From Verrucomicrobiota bacterium (GTDB lineage: Bacteria > Verrucomicrobiota > Verrucomicrobiia > Opitutales > Opitutaceae), in assembly GCA_028293545.1 (NCBI GenBank), contig JAQGOP010000010.1, forward strand, positions 1 to 64,000: a stretch of 64,000 nucleotides of DNA. The letters are read 5' to 3'. Numbering within the stretch: position 1 is the first letter of the stretch; each line of letters starts with the position of its first letter. The notes below the pieces were generated by a model. That model ran no database searches and was not told the DNA's origin. It saw nothing but the letters and a program-made list of their open reading frames with translations. Below are positions 1 through 8,221 of the stretch, piece after piece. Both the position numbers and the translations under genes were made by a program.

Positions 1-566
1 GACATGCCTCGATATTCGGCGGGACGCGTGTATTGAGGAAAGTCGAGCAACTTGCTGGTGAAGGATTCGTGCGTCAATGACTTTTCCTCCCCGAGAACGC
101 CGGGAATAAAACGCGCGAGCGCATCGATCAATACCGCCGCTGCGAGCGTGCCGTTGGTGAGCACATAATCGCCGATGCTGATCTCCTGGTCGATCACGCC
201 ATCGCGGATTCGCTGGTCGATTCCTTCATAATGCCCGCTCAAAAGGACAAGATGCTTTTGCTGGGACAGTTCTTGGGCGAGCGCCGGCGAGAGCGGAGTG
301 CCGTCGGGCGTAAGATAAATGCGCCGGCAGCCGGGCGTCTGGAGTTGCTCGATCGCCGCAAACGCCGCCTCGGGTTTCATCACCATTCCGGCACCACCGC
401 CGAAGGGCCGGTCGTCGGCCGTGCGGTGCTTGTCGGTCGTCCACGCGCGCAGGTCGTGGATGTTCACCCCAAGGTGCCCCGCCGCGATCCCCTTCCCTAA
501 AATACTTTCCGCGAGGACGCTATCCAGCATCCGAGGAAAAAGTGTGAGGATATCGATGCGCAACAT
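1..566 (-). CDS. trmD: tRNA (guanine-N1)-methyltransferase TrmD, 3' part cut by window edge
   Basis: This enzyme methylates G37 of tRNAs with S-adenosylmethionine, which prevents frameshifting. The visible 188 residues start MLRIDILTLFPRML and include the family signatures GGGAGMVMKP and LSGHYEGIDQRI, followed by the EISIGDYVLTNG segment of the trefoil-knot SAM site. The start is the ATG at 566, chosen because the family begins directly with this beta strand. The C-terminal domain lies outside the window. It follows rpsP on the same strand, but a terminator-like hairpin sits between them and no rimM is present between the two, unlike the classical rpsP-rimM-trmD order. The identification is firm from motifs. 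Confidence 0.95.
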   Translation of the reverse strand, partial: MLRIDILTLFPRMLDSVLAESILGKGIAAGHLGVNIHDLRAWTTDKHRTADDRPFGGGAGMVMKPEAAFAAIEQLQTPGCRRIYLTPDGTPLSPALAQELSQQKHLVLLSGHYEGIDQRIRDGVIDQEISIGDYVLTNGTLAAAVLIDALARFIPGVLGEEKSLTHESFTSKLLDFPQYTRPAEYRGM

Positions 567-575
567 GGCCGTTGA

Positions 576-603
576 ATTGCGGATTTCGGATTGAGGATTG
601 CGA
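576..603. repeat. Tandem heptamer tract (ATTGCGG-like)
   Basis: Four consecutive 7-base units occur here: ATTGCGG, ATTTCGG, ATTGAGG and ATTGCGA. The tract lies immediately upstream of trmD. A related five-unit tract with the same orientation lies upstream of rpsP at 1149-1183. The role is unknown; such tracts may be slippage-prone relics of a dispersed repeat. Confidence 0.7.
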
Positions 604-717
604 AGTTCGGAGCGCCATCCCGGGCAGGGCGAAGGATTCAGTTCGATGGCGCGGAAGCGTTCTGCCGACTTCCACGGGATCCTTCGTTTCTACTCAGGCG
701 GACAAATTCAGGAAATG

Positions 718-743
718 AAAAAGCCCCGGACGAGTCCGAGGCT
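718..743 (-). terminator. Rho-independent terminator after rpsP
   Basis: On the minus strand a 9-bp stem (AGCCTCGGA pairing with TCCGGGGCT, one G-U pair) with loop CTCG is followed by TTTTTC. It lies about 45 bases past the rpsP stop and before trmD, so it would end or attenuate rpsP transcription ahead of trmD. Confidence 0.8.
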
Positions 744-787
744 TGGGAAACGAAGTGACGAGCGGCGTCCTTCGCGCGCTGGCGGAC

Positions 788-1045
788 TCAGGCCGTCGCG
801 GCGCCGGCCTTGCGGGCGCGCTTGATCATGGCGTGGACGGTGTCCGTGGGCTTCGCGCCCTTGCTGAGCCAGTAATCGACGCGGTCGAGCTTCAGCTTGA
901 CGGTTTCGCCCTTGAGCCGGGGATCATAGATACCAACGACTTCGACAGGATCACCATCACGGCGCGAACGGGCTTCAGCGATGACGAAGCGGTAGTGCGG
1001 CTGGTGAACGGCGCCGATGCGGGTAAGACGGATTTTGAGAGCCAT
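788..1045 (-). CDS. rpsP: 30S ribosomal protein S16
   Basis: This is an 85-residue small-subunit ribosomal protein. It begins MALKIRLTRIGAVHQPHYR and carries the typical S16 core (RFVIAEARSRRDG, then EVVGIYDPR and DRVDYWLSKGAKPTDTV). The start at 1045 was chosen over an upstream in-frame start because the family begins with MxxKIRLxRxG. A good sigma-70-type promoter lies 43 to 71 bases upstream and a terminator follows the stop, so it may be largely monocistronic. The next gene on the strand is trmD. Confidence 0.97.
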   Translation of the reverse strand: MALKIRLTRIGAVHQPHYRFVIAEARSRRDGDPVEVVGIYDPRLKGETVKLKLDRVDYWLSKGAKPTDTVHAMIKRARKAGAATA

Positions 1046-1087
1046 GACAGGTGTTTTGCGGAGCGTTTCTTGCTTAGAAAAATGAGG

Positions 1088-1116
1088 AGAACACCTTCCG
1101 GCAATTCCCTTGTCAA
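1088..1116 (-). promoter_or_regulatory. Probable promoter of rpsP
   Basis: Reading the minus strand, TTGACA (1116-1111) is followed after 17 bases by TGTTCT (1093-1088). The -35 box is perfect and the -10 box weak. It is placed to give a leader of roughly 40 bases before the rpsP ATG at 1045. Confidence 0.55.
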
Positions 1117-1148
1117 GCCCTGACTCCCCACGCCGCGCAGCGCGGCCC

Positions 1149-1183
1149 ATTGCAGATTTCGGATTGTGGATTGCGGATTGCGG
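1149..1183. repeat. Tandem heptamer tract, second copy
   Basis: Five units of seven bases run here: ATTGCAG, ATTTCGG, ATTGTGG, ATTGCGG and ATTGCGG. The second unit is identical to the second unit of the tract at 576-603, which argues that both derive from one dispersed repeat rather than arising independently. Confidence 0.7.
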
Positions 1184-1369
1184 AGGGGATTTCAACCCCG
1201 GGATCGGAATTGATCAAGTGCCGCACTTAAACGAAGCGGGAAACGGCAAGCGATGCATCGTGTCGGAGCCCACGGCTTATCGCCTGGCGCGCGGCCCGGA
1301 GACGCGTCGGAGATTGCGCCCGGCTTTTCCCGTTGACCCGTCCTGCCGCGAGCGAGAACGTCCGCCCTT

Positions 1370-2473
1370 ATGCTCAAAGCCGGTATCGTCGGATTGCCCA
1401 ACGTGGGCAAGTCCACCCTCTTCAACGCCCTCACCCGGTCCCGCAAGGCCGAAGCCGCAAACTATCCTTTCTGCACGATCGATCCCAATGTCGGCGTCGT
1501 GATCGTGCCCGACGACCGCGCCCTCGTCCTCCAGAAGATCGCCAAGACCAATGTCGTCGTGCCCGCGGCGATTGAGTTCGTCGACATCGCGGGCCTCGTC
1601 GCGGGCGCCAGCAAGGGCGAAGGCCTCGGCAACCAGTTCCTCGCCACCATCCGCGAGGTCGACGCCATCGTCCAGGTCGTGCGCTGCTTCGAGGACACCG
1701 ACATCATCCACACCATGGGCGGCGTCGATCCCGTGCGCGACATCGAGGTCATCACCACCGAACTGGTGCTCGCCGACCTCGAAGCAGTAGCGAAGCGCAT
1801 CGACAAGACCCAGAAGAAGGCGAAATCCGGCGACAAGGAGGCGATCGCGGAACTCGCGCTGCTCGAAAAACTTTCCCCGCACCTCAACTCTGGCAAGACC
1901 GCCAACACGCTCCCCGCCACGGTGGAGGAGGTTGCGCAGATGAAGCTCCTGCAGCTCCTGACCGCCAAGCCCGTCCTCTTCGCGTGCAACGTCGCCGAGA
2001 GCGACCTCGCGACCGCGGAGCAAAATCCGTTCGTGCAGAAAGTCGCGGAGTACGTGCGCACGCACCACGACGCCGCCTATGTTCCGATCAGCGCGAAGAT
2101 CGAGTCCGAGCTCATCGACCTTCCAGCCGAGGAAGCGAAGGCATTCCTGAAGGATCTCGGCGTGGACGACTCCGGGGTTTCCTCGCTGATCAAGGGCACC
2201 TACCAGCTGCTCGGCCTGCAGACCTACTTCACCGCCGGGGAAAAGGAAGTCCGTGCATGGACGATCAAGAAAGGCTGGAAAGCGCCTCAAGCCGCCGGCG
2301 TCATCCACACCGATTTCGAGAAAGGCTTCATCAAGGCCGAGATCGTCTCGTACCAGGACCTCACGACTTTGGGCAGCGTGGCCGCCGCGCGCGAAGCCGG
2401 CAAATATCGTCTCGAAGGCAAGGAATACGTCTTCGCCGACGGCGACGTGGCGCTGTTTCGGTTTAATAACTGA
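1370..2473 (+). CDS. ychF: Redox-regulated ATPase YchF (Obg-family GTPase fold)
   Basis: YchF is a ribosome-associated ATPase of the Obg family. The 367-residue length is normal. The Walker A motif GLPNVGKST is at residues 8-16, the G3 segment DIAGLVAGASKGEGLGN near residues 72-88, and the C-terminal TGS domain is seen in the WTIKKGWKAPQAAGVIHTDFEKGFIKAEI and FADGDVALFRFNN segments. The altered G4 motif NVAESD, in place of NKxD, is the hallmark of the subfamily that prefers ATP. It stands alone between rpsP, which points away, and the convergent 5-oxoproline operon. Confidence 0.97.
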   Translation: MLKAGIVGLPNVGKSTLFNALTRSRKAEAANYPFCTIDPNVGVVIVPDDRALVLQKIAKTNVVVPAAIEFVDIAGLVAGASKGEGLGNQFLATIREVDAIVQVVRCFEDTDIIHTMGGVDPVRDIEVITTELVLADLEAVAKRIDKTQKKAKSGDKEAIAELALLEKLSPHLNSGKTANTLPATVEEVAQMKLLQLLTAKPVLFACNVAESDLATAEQNPFVQKVAEYVRTHHDAAYVPISAKIESELIDLPAEEAKAFLKDLGVDDSGVSSLIKGTYQLLGLQTYFTAGEKEVRAWTIKKGWKAPQAAGVIHTDFEKGFIKAEIVSYQDLTTLGSVAAAREAGKYRLEGKEYVFADGDVALFRFNN

Positions 2474-2509
2474 GCGCGTCCCACCCGCGGGTTGCTCGGC
2501 GAAGCCGAG

Positions 2510-2541
2510 GGTGGAGCGACTTCTCCGCAAGGCGCTGTTTG
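2510..2541. repeat. Dispersed intergenic repeat, short copy
   Basis: The 32 bases here are the reverse complement of 28559-28590 without a mismatch, and a close match to 15220-15251. The core is CTTCTCCGCAAGGCGCTG. All three copies lie between genes, just past a stop codon. No open reading frame is shared, so this is a non-coding dispersed element. Confidence 0.75.
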
Positions 2542-2622
2542 TCCGCTCGCGACTAAATAGGAACAGAGTCGCTCAACGTCGTAAATTCATTCGACTGTTT
2601 CAGGATAAACAACGGGTTCCAC

Positions 2623-3261
2623 CTAGGAAACCTGGCCTTCGCCCACGCGCAGATCCCGCCGCGTGCGCAGCGACACCGCGACCGCCGTCGCGATCGCCTC
2701 GACCATGGTTTCCAGCGGCAGGCTCGGCTGCCCTTTTTTTGCCTGCGCCGGTGAAAACGGCACGTGGATGAATCCGCCGCGGATGCGCGGCTTTTTTCGC
2801 AATGCGTGCATCAATCCATAGAACGCGTGGTTGCACACAAAGGTCCCGGCCGTCTGCGAAACCGCCGCGGGAATCTCCTTCGCCCGCAACGCCGCAGCGA
2901 TCGCCTTGACCGGCAGTGTGCTCCAATACGCGGCCGGCCCGCGTTTCACGATGGCGCGATCAATGGGCTGGAGCCCTGCGTTGTCGGCGATCCGGGCATC
3001 GTCGACGTTGATCGCAATTCGTTCCGGTGTGATCTCCGCGCGACCCCCGGCCTGCCCGACGCCAATGATCAACTCGGGTGAAAATTCCACCAGGTAACCC
3101 TCGAGTTCCTCGATCGCCGCGCCAAACACGCACGGCAAAATCCGTCCGATCACACGCCGCCCGCCGATCACGCGGCCATTGAGCTGCCGCGCAATTTCCT
3201 GCGACGGATTGGTGGTTTCCCCGCCGAAGGGTTCGAAGCCGGTGACCAGGACATTTTTCAT
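2623..3261 (-). CDS. pcp: Pyroglutamyl-peptidase I
   Basis: This cytoplasmic cysteine peptidase (family C15) removes N-terminal pyroglutamate from peptides and so produces 5-oxoproline. The protein has 212 residues; it starts MKNVLVTGFEPFGG and has the catalytic triad Glu80 (ITPERIAIN), Cys143 (GTFVCNHAFYG) and His166 (GGFIHVPFSP). The start at 3261 is used because the family begins at this strand. It is the last gene of the pxp operon, one base after the DUF979 gene. The placement makes sense: Pcp releases the substrate that PxpABC consumes. Confidence 0.95.
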   Translation of the reverse strand: MKNVLVTGFEPFGGETTNPSQEIARQLNGRVIGGRRVIGRILPCVFGAAIEELEGYLVEFSPELIIGVGQAGGRAEITPERIAINVDDARIADNAGLQPIDRAIVKRGPAAYWSTLPVKAIAAALRAKEIPAAVSQTAGTFVCNHAFYGLMHALRKKPRIRGGFIHVPFSPAQAKKGQPSLPLETMVEAIATAVAVSLRTRRDLRVGEGQVS

Positions 3262-3262
3262 G

Positions 3263-4228
3263 CTAGAAGCGATACACGCACGCATACATCAGCACGATGT
3301 TCGCGGCGAGCACCACGAGTGCGATCGGGACCTGGGCCTTGATGACCGCGTGCTTGTCGGGCAGCTCAAGCAGCAACGCCGGCACCAGGTTGAAATTCGC
3401 CGCCATCGGCGTGAGCAGGGTCCCGCAGTAACCGGAGAGCATGCCCAGCGCCGCCATGATTGCGGGATTCCCGTGGTGCAGCTGCACCACGAGCGGGAGG
3501 CCGAGGCCCAGCGTGATTACCGGGAACGCCGCGAAAGCATTGCCCATGATCGCCGTGAACAGCGCCATGCCGAGGCAGTAGGAAATGACCGCCACGAGCG
3601 GGAAACGCGTCGGCAACGCCGTTGCGACGAGATCGGCCACGACTGTCCCCACCCCAGCCTGCGCGAAAATTCCGCCGAGCGCCGCCAGCAGCTGCGGCAG
3701 GATCAGGGCCCAGCCGATCGCCTGGAGCAGGCGGCTTCCTTCGACGCCGACAACTTTCGGCGCGGCCCGCGTGACGCGCAATCCCGCCGCCAGAGCGAGC
3801 AGCGCGCCCAGCCCCACGGAGATCAATGTCACCTGCTTCGGCTCCACCAGGCGCACGTCACCCCACTGGATTTTCCCCAGGAAAAAAGTTCCGATCACCG
3901 CAGTCAGCGGAATTAAAATCACCGGGAAAAAAATCATGTTCCCCAAGCGCAACGCGTGCTCGCGCCGCACTTCCGGCGGCGCCGTCGTTTCCTTCGAGCG
4001 CACCACTTGGCCGGTCGCAGCGAGGATCACCAGGGCAAGGACCAGGTAGCCCGAAACCAAGGGCGGCAGGACCTTGCCAAAGATAAAAAGGCCCGCCAGC
4101 AGGCCCCAAAACAAGGCCGAGCCCCAGCGCTTCGGATGATGCCGGTCAACGGTGATGCGCCCCGCCACCACGGCCAGGATGACGCCGATCAGGACGTAGA
4201 AGGTTTCAAGGCCGACGATCGTCTTCAT
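3263..4228 (-). CDS. DUF979 family membrane protein, candidate 5-oxoproline transport subunit
   Basis: A 321-residue hydrophobic protein with about nine predicted membrane segments, starting MKTIVGLETFYVLIGVILAVVAG. The sequence GGNxx-type loops of carriers are seen as MGNAFAAFPVI and LLTPMAANFNLVPALLLEL. It overlaps the DUF969 gene by four bases. DUF969 and DUF979 proteins are regularly paired and are found next to pxp and pcp genes; a shared role as a 5-oxoproline or pyroglutamyl-peptide carrier has been inferred from that context. Substrate is therefore inference; membrane location is clear. Confidence 0.8.
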   Translation of the reverse strand: MKTIVGLETFYVLIGVILAVVAGRITVDRHHPKRWGSALFWGLLAGLFIFGKVLPPLVSGYLVLALVILAATGQVVRSKETTAPPEVRREHALRLGNMIFFPVILIPLTAVIGTFFLGKIQWGDVRLVEPKQVTLISVGLGALLALAAGLRVTRAAPKVVGVEGSRLLQAIGWALILPQLLAALGGIFAQAGVGTVVADLVATALPTRFPLVAVISYCLGMALFTAIMGNAFAAFPVITLGLGLPLVVQLHHGNPAIMAALGMLSGYCGTLLTPMAANFNLVPALLLELPDKHAVIKAQVPIALVVLAANIVLMYACVYRF

Positions 4229-4920
4229 GCGCCGTCACCCTTCCCCGCCTTCATGGTTCGCGCATCGCGCGCGATGCGGCGGTCGAGCGCGTGGGCGCGC
4301 CAGGCCATCGCGGCAAATGCGACCAGCGCCGTCGGGATTCCCCACAGCGCCATGGCCCACGCGCTCACGTCGAGCTTCAGGGTTTCAAAAAATCCCTTCA
4401 TCAAAAGGATCGCTCCGACCGCGATGAAAATATCCTCGCCGAAAAAATTCCCGACGTTTTCCCCGGCCGCCGCGTGGGCGCGGATGGCCTGGAGGGTGGT
4501 GTCGGGCAGTTTCCCGTAGCGCGCGTTGGCCGCGCCTTCGGCCATCGGCGCAATCAGCGGACGCACTGCGGCCGCGTGACCCCCGATGTTGACGCCGATG
4601 CTGATCGAGAGCTGCCGGATCGCGGTGTAAATCAGGATCAGCCGTCCCGCGGTCGCAGCCTGCACGCTCCGAATCATCGTCTCCGCGCGTTCCTGGAGCC
4701 CGTAACGCTCGAGCAGGCCGATCACCGGCACCATCAGCACGACGGGTAGCGTCATGTACCGGTTCTCGACAAAATATTTTCCAAAGAGCGCAATCACTTC
4801 GTTGCCCGACATCCCGGCGGCCAGCCCGGTCGCGATGCCCGCCGCGAACACCACGAGCAGCGTGTTGAATCGCAGCGCGAACCCCGCGGCCACAACCAGG
4901 ATCCCGATGAGTTTGATCAT
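4225..4920 (-). CDS. DUF969 family membrane protein, partner of DUF979
   Basis: A 231-residue membrane protein, MIKLIGILVVAAGFALRFN at the start, with about six membrane segments and the conserved loops NRYMTLPVVLMVPVIGLLE and SISIGVNIGGHAA. The ATG at 4920 is chosen over a longer frame because the residues upstream are arginine-rich and the alternative would run deep into pxpA. It overlaps pxpA by four bases and DUF979 by four bases, so translation is probably coupled. The two proteins likely form one carrier; the transported compound is inferred from the operon to be 5-oxoproline. Confidence 0.8.
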   Translation of the reverse strand: MIKLIGILVVAAGFALRFNTLLVVFAAGIATGLAAGMSGNEVIALFGKYFVENRYMTLPVVLMVPVIGLLERYGLQERAETMIRSVQAATAGRLILIYTAIRQLSISIGVNIGGHAAAVRPLIAPMAEGAANARYGKLPDTTLQAIRAHAAAGENVGNFFGEDIFIAVGAILLMKGFFETLKLDVSAWAMALWGIPTALVAFAAMAWRAHALDRRIARDARTMKAGKGDGA

Positions 4921-5657
4921 GGGCCGAAAGCCTTCACGTCCACCTCCGCGTTGGCGAGCGCCGCGCGCAGCGCACGGGCAAACTCGACCGCGTGCACGCC
5001 GTCGCCGTGCAGGCAAAGCGTATCCGCGGAGATCGAAACCTTGTCGCCCTCGGTCGAAAACACACAGCCCGCTTTGATCATGGAAAGCACCTGCCCAGTG
5101 ACGAGGGCCTGGTCCTTGATCAACGCATCCGGTCGCGTCCTCGGCGTCAGCGTGCCATCGCGCTGATAGGTTCGGTCCGCGAAAACCTCATGCGCCACGC
5201 GCAGGCCGCATGCCTCCCCCGCGCTCGCGAGCCTGCTGCCCGCCAAGGCAAAAAGGACCAGGCCTGGGTCCACCGCTCGCACCGCATCCGCGACCGCTTT
5301 CGCCACCGCCGCATCTCGCGCCGCCAGGTTATAGAGCGCGCCATGCGGCTTCACGTGTCGGAGCGCGACGATGTTTTGCAGGCGCGCAACCTGGTCCATC
5401 ACGAGGGTCCGGATCCCGGCCGGCGGCAGGTCCAATTCAACCCGCCCAAAATTTTCCCGATCGGCGAACCCCGGGTGCGCGCCGATCGCCACGCCGTGTT
5501 TTTGTGCCAGTGCGACCGTGGCCCGCATCGTCGCCTCGTCACCCGCATGCGCGCCGCACGCGATGTTCGCCGACGTGATCCACGGCATCAGCTCGGCGTC
5601 GTGGCCCGCGCCTTCCCCCAGGTCGCAATTCAGGTCGATCGATTTCCTCGGATTCAT
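4917..5657 (-). CDS. pxpA: 5-oxoprolinase subunit A (LamB/YcsF family)
   Basis: PxpA works with PxpB and PxpC to open 5-oxoproline to glutamate at the cost of ATP. The 246-residue protein starts MNPRKSIDLNCDLGEG, the signature of the LamB/YcsF family, and contains SANIACGAHAGD, IGAHPGFADRENFGR and HVKPHGALYN, which line the active site of this deacetylase-like fold. The start at 5657 matches the usual distance to the DLNCDLGEG motif. The gene is 16 bases after pxpC and overlaps the DUF969 gene. Confidence 0.95.
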   Translation of the reverse strand: MNPRKSIDLNCDLGEGAGHDAELMPWITSANIACGAHAGDEATMRATVALAQKHGVAIGAHPGFADRENFGRVELDLPPAGIRTLVMDQVARLQNIVALRHVKPHGALYNLAARDAAVAKAVADAVRAVDPGLVLFALAGSRLASAGEACGLRVAHEVFADRTYQRDGTLTPRTRPDALIKDQALVTGQVLSMIKAGCVFSTEGDKVSISADTLCLHGDGVHAVEFARALRAALANAEVDVKAFGP

Positions 5658-5673
5658 CGGGGCGGAGCGAGCG

Positions 5674-6600
5674 TCAGTGAAGCTTTTGCGCGAGTCCCTC
5701 GTGCAGCATCGCAAGCACATGTTCGCGCGCGAGGGTCAGCCGGTGGGCTTCGCCCAGGGAAATTTCCGCGAAGCGGACGCGATCGCCGGGCCGCAGCTGC
5801 GCGACCAGCGGAAGGTCGACCGCGATGACGTGCCCGGCCTGCGGGTAACCGCCGATCGTCTGGGCGTCCGCCATGAGAATAATCGGGTGACCGTCCGCCG
5901 GGATCTGCACCGTGCCGGGGGCCACAGCCGACGAAATCATTTCCCCGGTCCCGCCAATGCGCACCAGTCGCGGGCCGCCCAGGCGCACACCCATCCGATC
6001 GGATTGGGGCATGACCTTGAATTCCGATTCCCACAACACGCGGCCAAATTCATCCGCGTTCGCACCGCGAACCAGCCGAACCGTGGGAGCCGTCGAATAG
6101 GCGGGAAGGATCCTGGGATCGATCCGCCAGTGCGCCTCGACCTGGCGCGCCGAGCCGAACGCGGGCAGCACATCGCCGTCGCGCAACGCCCGGCCTTCAA
6201 AGCCGCCGAGCTTGGCGCGCAGGAAGGTGCTGCGGCTGCCCAGCACGGCCGCGATATCCATCCCGCCCGCCACCGCGAGGTAGCCGCGGCATCCCGCCGC
6301 GGCCGCGCCAAATTTCAGTTTTTCGCCCGCCTTGGCGACGAAGGGACGCCACATCGGAATCGCGGCGAAACTCGCACCGGTAACCGCGACCACGGTGTCC
6401 GAAGAAAACGACAGTTCGGGTCCGACGAGCGTGCATTCCAAGCTGGCGGCATCCTCGGGATTGCCCACGAGCAAATTCGCGACCCGCAGCGCAAACGGGT
6501 CCATTGCGCCGCTCAACGGAACCCCCGCGGAGCGATGCCCGCGCCGCCCAAGGTCCTGCACCGTCGTGAGCATGCCACTGCGGGCGACGGTTATTTCCAT
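5674..6600 (-). CDS. pxpC: 5-oxoprolinase subunit C (biotin-dependent carboxylase-like, KipA type)
   Basis: This 308-residue protein corresponds to the larger AHS2 subunit of the bacterial 5-oxoprolinase. It starts MEITVARSGMLTTVQDLGRRG and contains the family blocks GVPLSGAMDPFALRVAN, GGMDIAAVLGSRST, SDRMGVRLGGP and DGHPIILMADAQTIGGYPQ. It overlaps pxpB by ten bases. The order pxpB-pxpC-pxpA with carrier genes and pcp makes a complete uptake and salvage unit for pyroglutamyl compounds. Confidence 0.95.
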   Translation of the reverse strand: MEITVARSGMLTTVQDLGRRGHRSAGVPLSGAMDPFALRVANLLVGNPEDAASLECTLVGPELSFSSDTVVAVTGASFAAIPMWRPFVAKAGEKLKFGAAAAGCRGYLAVAGGMDIAAVLGSRSTFLRAKLGGFEGRALRDGDVLPAFGSARQVEAHWRIDPRILPAYSTAPTVRLVRGANADEFGRVLWESEFKVMPQSDRMGVRLGGPRLVRIGGTGEMISSAVAPGTVQIPADGHPIILMADAQTIGGYPQAGHVIAVDLPLVAQLRPGDRVRFAEISLGEAHRLTLAREHVLAMLHEGLAQKLH

Positions 6601-7295
6601 GCGAGGAATTCCTCCGGCGTGATGGCGCGAAATTTTACCCGGTCGCCGACCTGCAAAGCCGATGGCTCCGTTTCATCCGGCCGGAACAGAACGAGCGGCG
6701 TTCGCCCGATGAGCTGCCAGCCACCGGGAGTCGCGAGCGGATAGATTCCGGCCTGCTCGCCGCCGATTCCGACGGAACCGGCGGGCACCGCGAGGCGCGG
6801 AGTCGAGCGGCGGGGTGTCTGGAGCAGGCTCGGCAGGCCTCCAAGGTAGGGGAAACCCGGCGTAAACCCGATCGCGTGGACCAGGTAATCCGCGCCTTCG
6901 TGGAGCTTGGTCACTTCGGCGGCGGGGAGTTTGGCGTGCCGCGCGACCGCCTCCAAGTCGGGGCCAAATTCGCCACCGTAACAGACGGGGACTTCCACCG
7001 TGCGCGTCGGCGCGGTGAATTTTTTCTGCTTCGCGTCCGCGCTCAACCGCTTGCTGCGGTCATGCACAAAGCGGCACACGCGATCGAACGGCCGCTCGCT
7101 GCCTTCGCGGTCGAGCCGGGTCACGTCGTAGAAAACGGTCACCGTCGCATAGGCCGCGACGATATCGACGATCCCACGAGGACGCTCCGCCTCGAGCGCA
7201 GCCGCCAAGGCCCGCACGCGCGGCAGCGCAGCCTCGTCGATGCCCTCCCCGAGTGCGACCACGACCGCGGTATCGCCGAGCGCGGTAAACGTCAT
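6591..7295 (-). CDS. pxpB: 5-oxoprolinase subunit B (AHS1/KipI type)
   Basis: PxpB is the small allophanate-hydrolase-like subunit of the 5-oxoprolinase. The 234 residues contain ALGDTAVVVALG at the N-terminus, the segment VPVCYGGEFGPDLEAVA, and the highly conserved HAIGFTPGFPYLGGLP followed by GSVGIGGEQAGIYPLATPGGWQLIGRTP. It is the first gene of a six-gene minus-strand operon reaching to pcp. Upstream of the start is only a short leader before a palindromic repeat region. Confidence 0.95.
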   Translation of the reverse strand: MTFTALGDTAVVVALGEGIDEAALPRVRALAAALEAERPRGIVDIVAAYATVTVFYDVTRLDREGSERPFDRVCRFVHDRSKRLSADAKQKKFTAPTRTVEVPVCYGGEFGPDLEAVARHAKLPAAEVTKLHEGADYLVHAIGFTPGFPYLGGLPSLLQTPRRSTPRLAVPAGSVGIGGEQAGIYPLATPGGWQLIGRTPLVLFRPDETEPSALQVGDRVKFRAITPEEFLAWK

Positions 7296-7332
7296 GGGTG
7301 AAATTTATTTCCGACGAAGCCCCGCTTGGCAA

Positions 7333-7522
7333 GGTGCGCGGGCGGCCCGCCTGCTTTTCGGAAGTGGCGAGGAGTGAGTAGCGGGTAGCGAGTAGAAATT
7401 CTAGCGAGGGGTAAGCTACGAGCGTGAGCGAGTGGGGTTTGTGGGTCTGGTCCGACTACTCGCTACTCGCTACACGCTCCTCGCTACTTCTCCGAAGCAG
7501 GCGGACCGCCTGCGCCACTTCC
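7333..7522. repeat. Facing pair of GCAGGCGG-CCGCCTGC palindromes with inner inverted arms
   Basis: This 308-base gap between pxpB and the lipoprotein gene holds two 17-base palindrome units, at 7338-7354 (one mismatch to the consensus GCAGGCGGCCCGCCTGC) and 7497-7513. Between them are arms rich in GTAGCGAGTAG (from about 7370) and its complement CTACTCGCTA (from about 7456), so the whole stretch can fold as one long hairpin. Related pairs occur at 11311-11611 and 35018-35095. It separates two divergently oriented operons. Confidence 0.75.
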
Positions 7523-7603
7523 TAATCCGGCTGAAACGCGCCCCTCATAGCTGCAAGGTTTAGGTTGATGTTTCGGACTAAAAACCCTGAGTTTCGCTCC
7601 TTC

Positions 7604-8221
7604 ATGCGCCATCGTTTCGTTCTCCTGACGCTCGCGTCGCTCGTTGTCCTTGCCGGCTGCCGGGAGCCCAAAGTCGCAAGTTACCGCATTCCCAAGGAGA
7701 AACCGCCCGAACCGCCGATGAGCGGGTCCAACGCCGGCGCGCCCGCCGCCGGAGCCGACATGGCCAACACCGCCGTGCCCACCGCCAATGGCACCGATCT
7801 GACGTGGACCGCGCCCGCCCAATGGACGGCGAAGCCCGCCGCCGCGATGCGCAAGGGCAGCTACGCCGTCACCGGCGAAAATGGCGCGACCGCCGACCTC
7901 TCCATCACTGCGTTTCCTGGGGATGTCGGGGGCGAGCTCGCCAACTTGAATCGCTGGCGCGGCCAGATCCAGCTTCCCCCGCTGCAGGAAGCCGACCTGC
8001 CCGGCGTCACCACCCGCGCGGAGCGAAACGGGCTGACGTTCATCACGGTGGATTTCGCCGGCACCTCGCCGAACAACCCGCAGCGCATCCTCGGGGCGAT
8101 CGTGCCGTTCAACGGCGCGACGTGGTTTTTCAAGCTCACCGGTCCCGACGCCCTCGTCGCCAAGGAGAAAAACGCTTTCCTCGCGTTCCTCGAAACCGTC
8201 CGCGCCCCCGCCTCACCTTGA
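7604..8221 (+). CDS. Secreted lipoprotein of unknown function in the cytochrome c synthesis operon
   Basis: The 205-residue protein starts MRHRFVLLTLASLVVLAGC, a lipoprotein signal with lipobox LAGC at residues 16-19. A low-complexity Pro/Ala-rich linker follows, and then a compact domain with LTWTAPAQWTAKP and later WFFKLTGPDALVAKEK. That C-terminal pattern resembles domains in which a membrane-anchored protein assesses how well a fixed periplasmic partner folds, but I cannot name the family. The ATG at 7604 is preferred because it places the signal peptide at the start; an in-frame TTG lies at 7565. Its stop overlaps the start of the ResB-type gene (TTGA), so it is likely linked to cytochrome c maturation. 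Confidence 0.8.
   Translation: MRHRFVLLTLASLVVLAGCREPKVASYRIPKEKPPEPPMSGSNAGAPAAGADMANTAVPTANGTDLTWTAPAQWTAKPAAAMRKGSYAVTGENGATADLSITAFPGDVGGELANLNRWRGQIQLPPLQEADLPGVTTRAERNGLTFITVDFAGTSPNNPQRILGAIVPFNGATWFFKLTGPDALVAKEKNAFLAFLETVRAPASP

Noticed and set aside
1277-2530. Long minus-strand open frame opposite ychF (417 codons)
   Set aside because: It mirrors the ychF coding sequence, has low-complexity His/Asp/Arg-rich content and no domain; a shadow caused by high GC.
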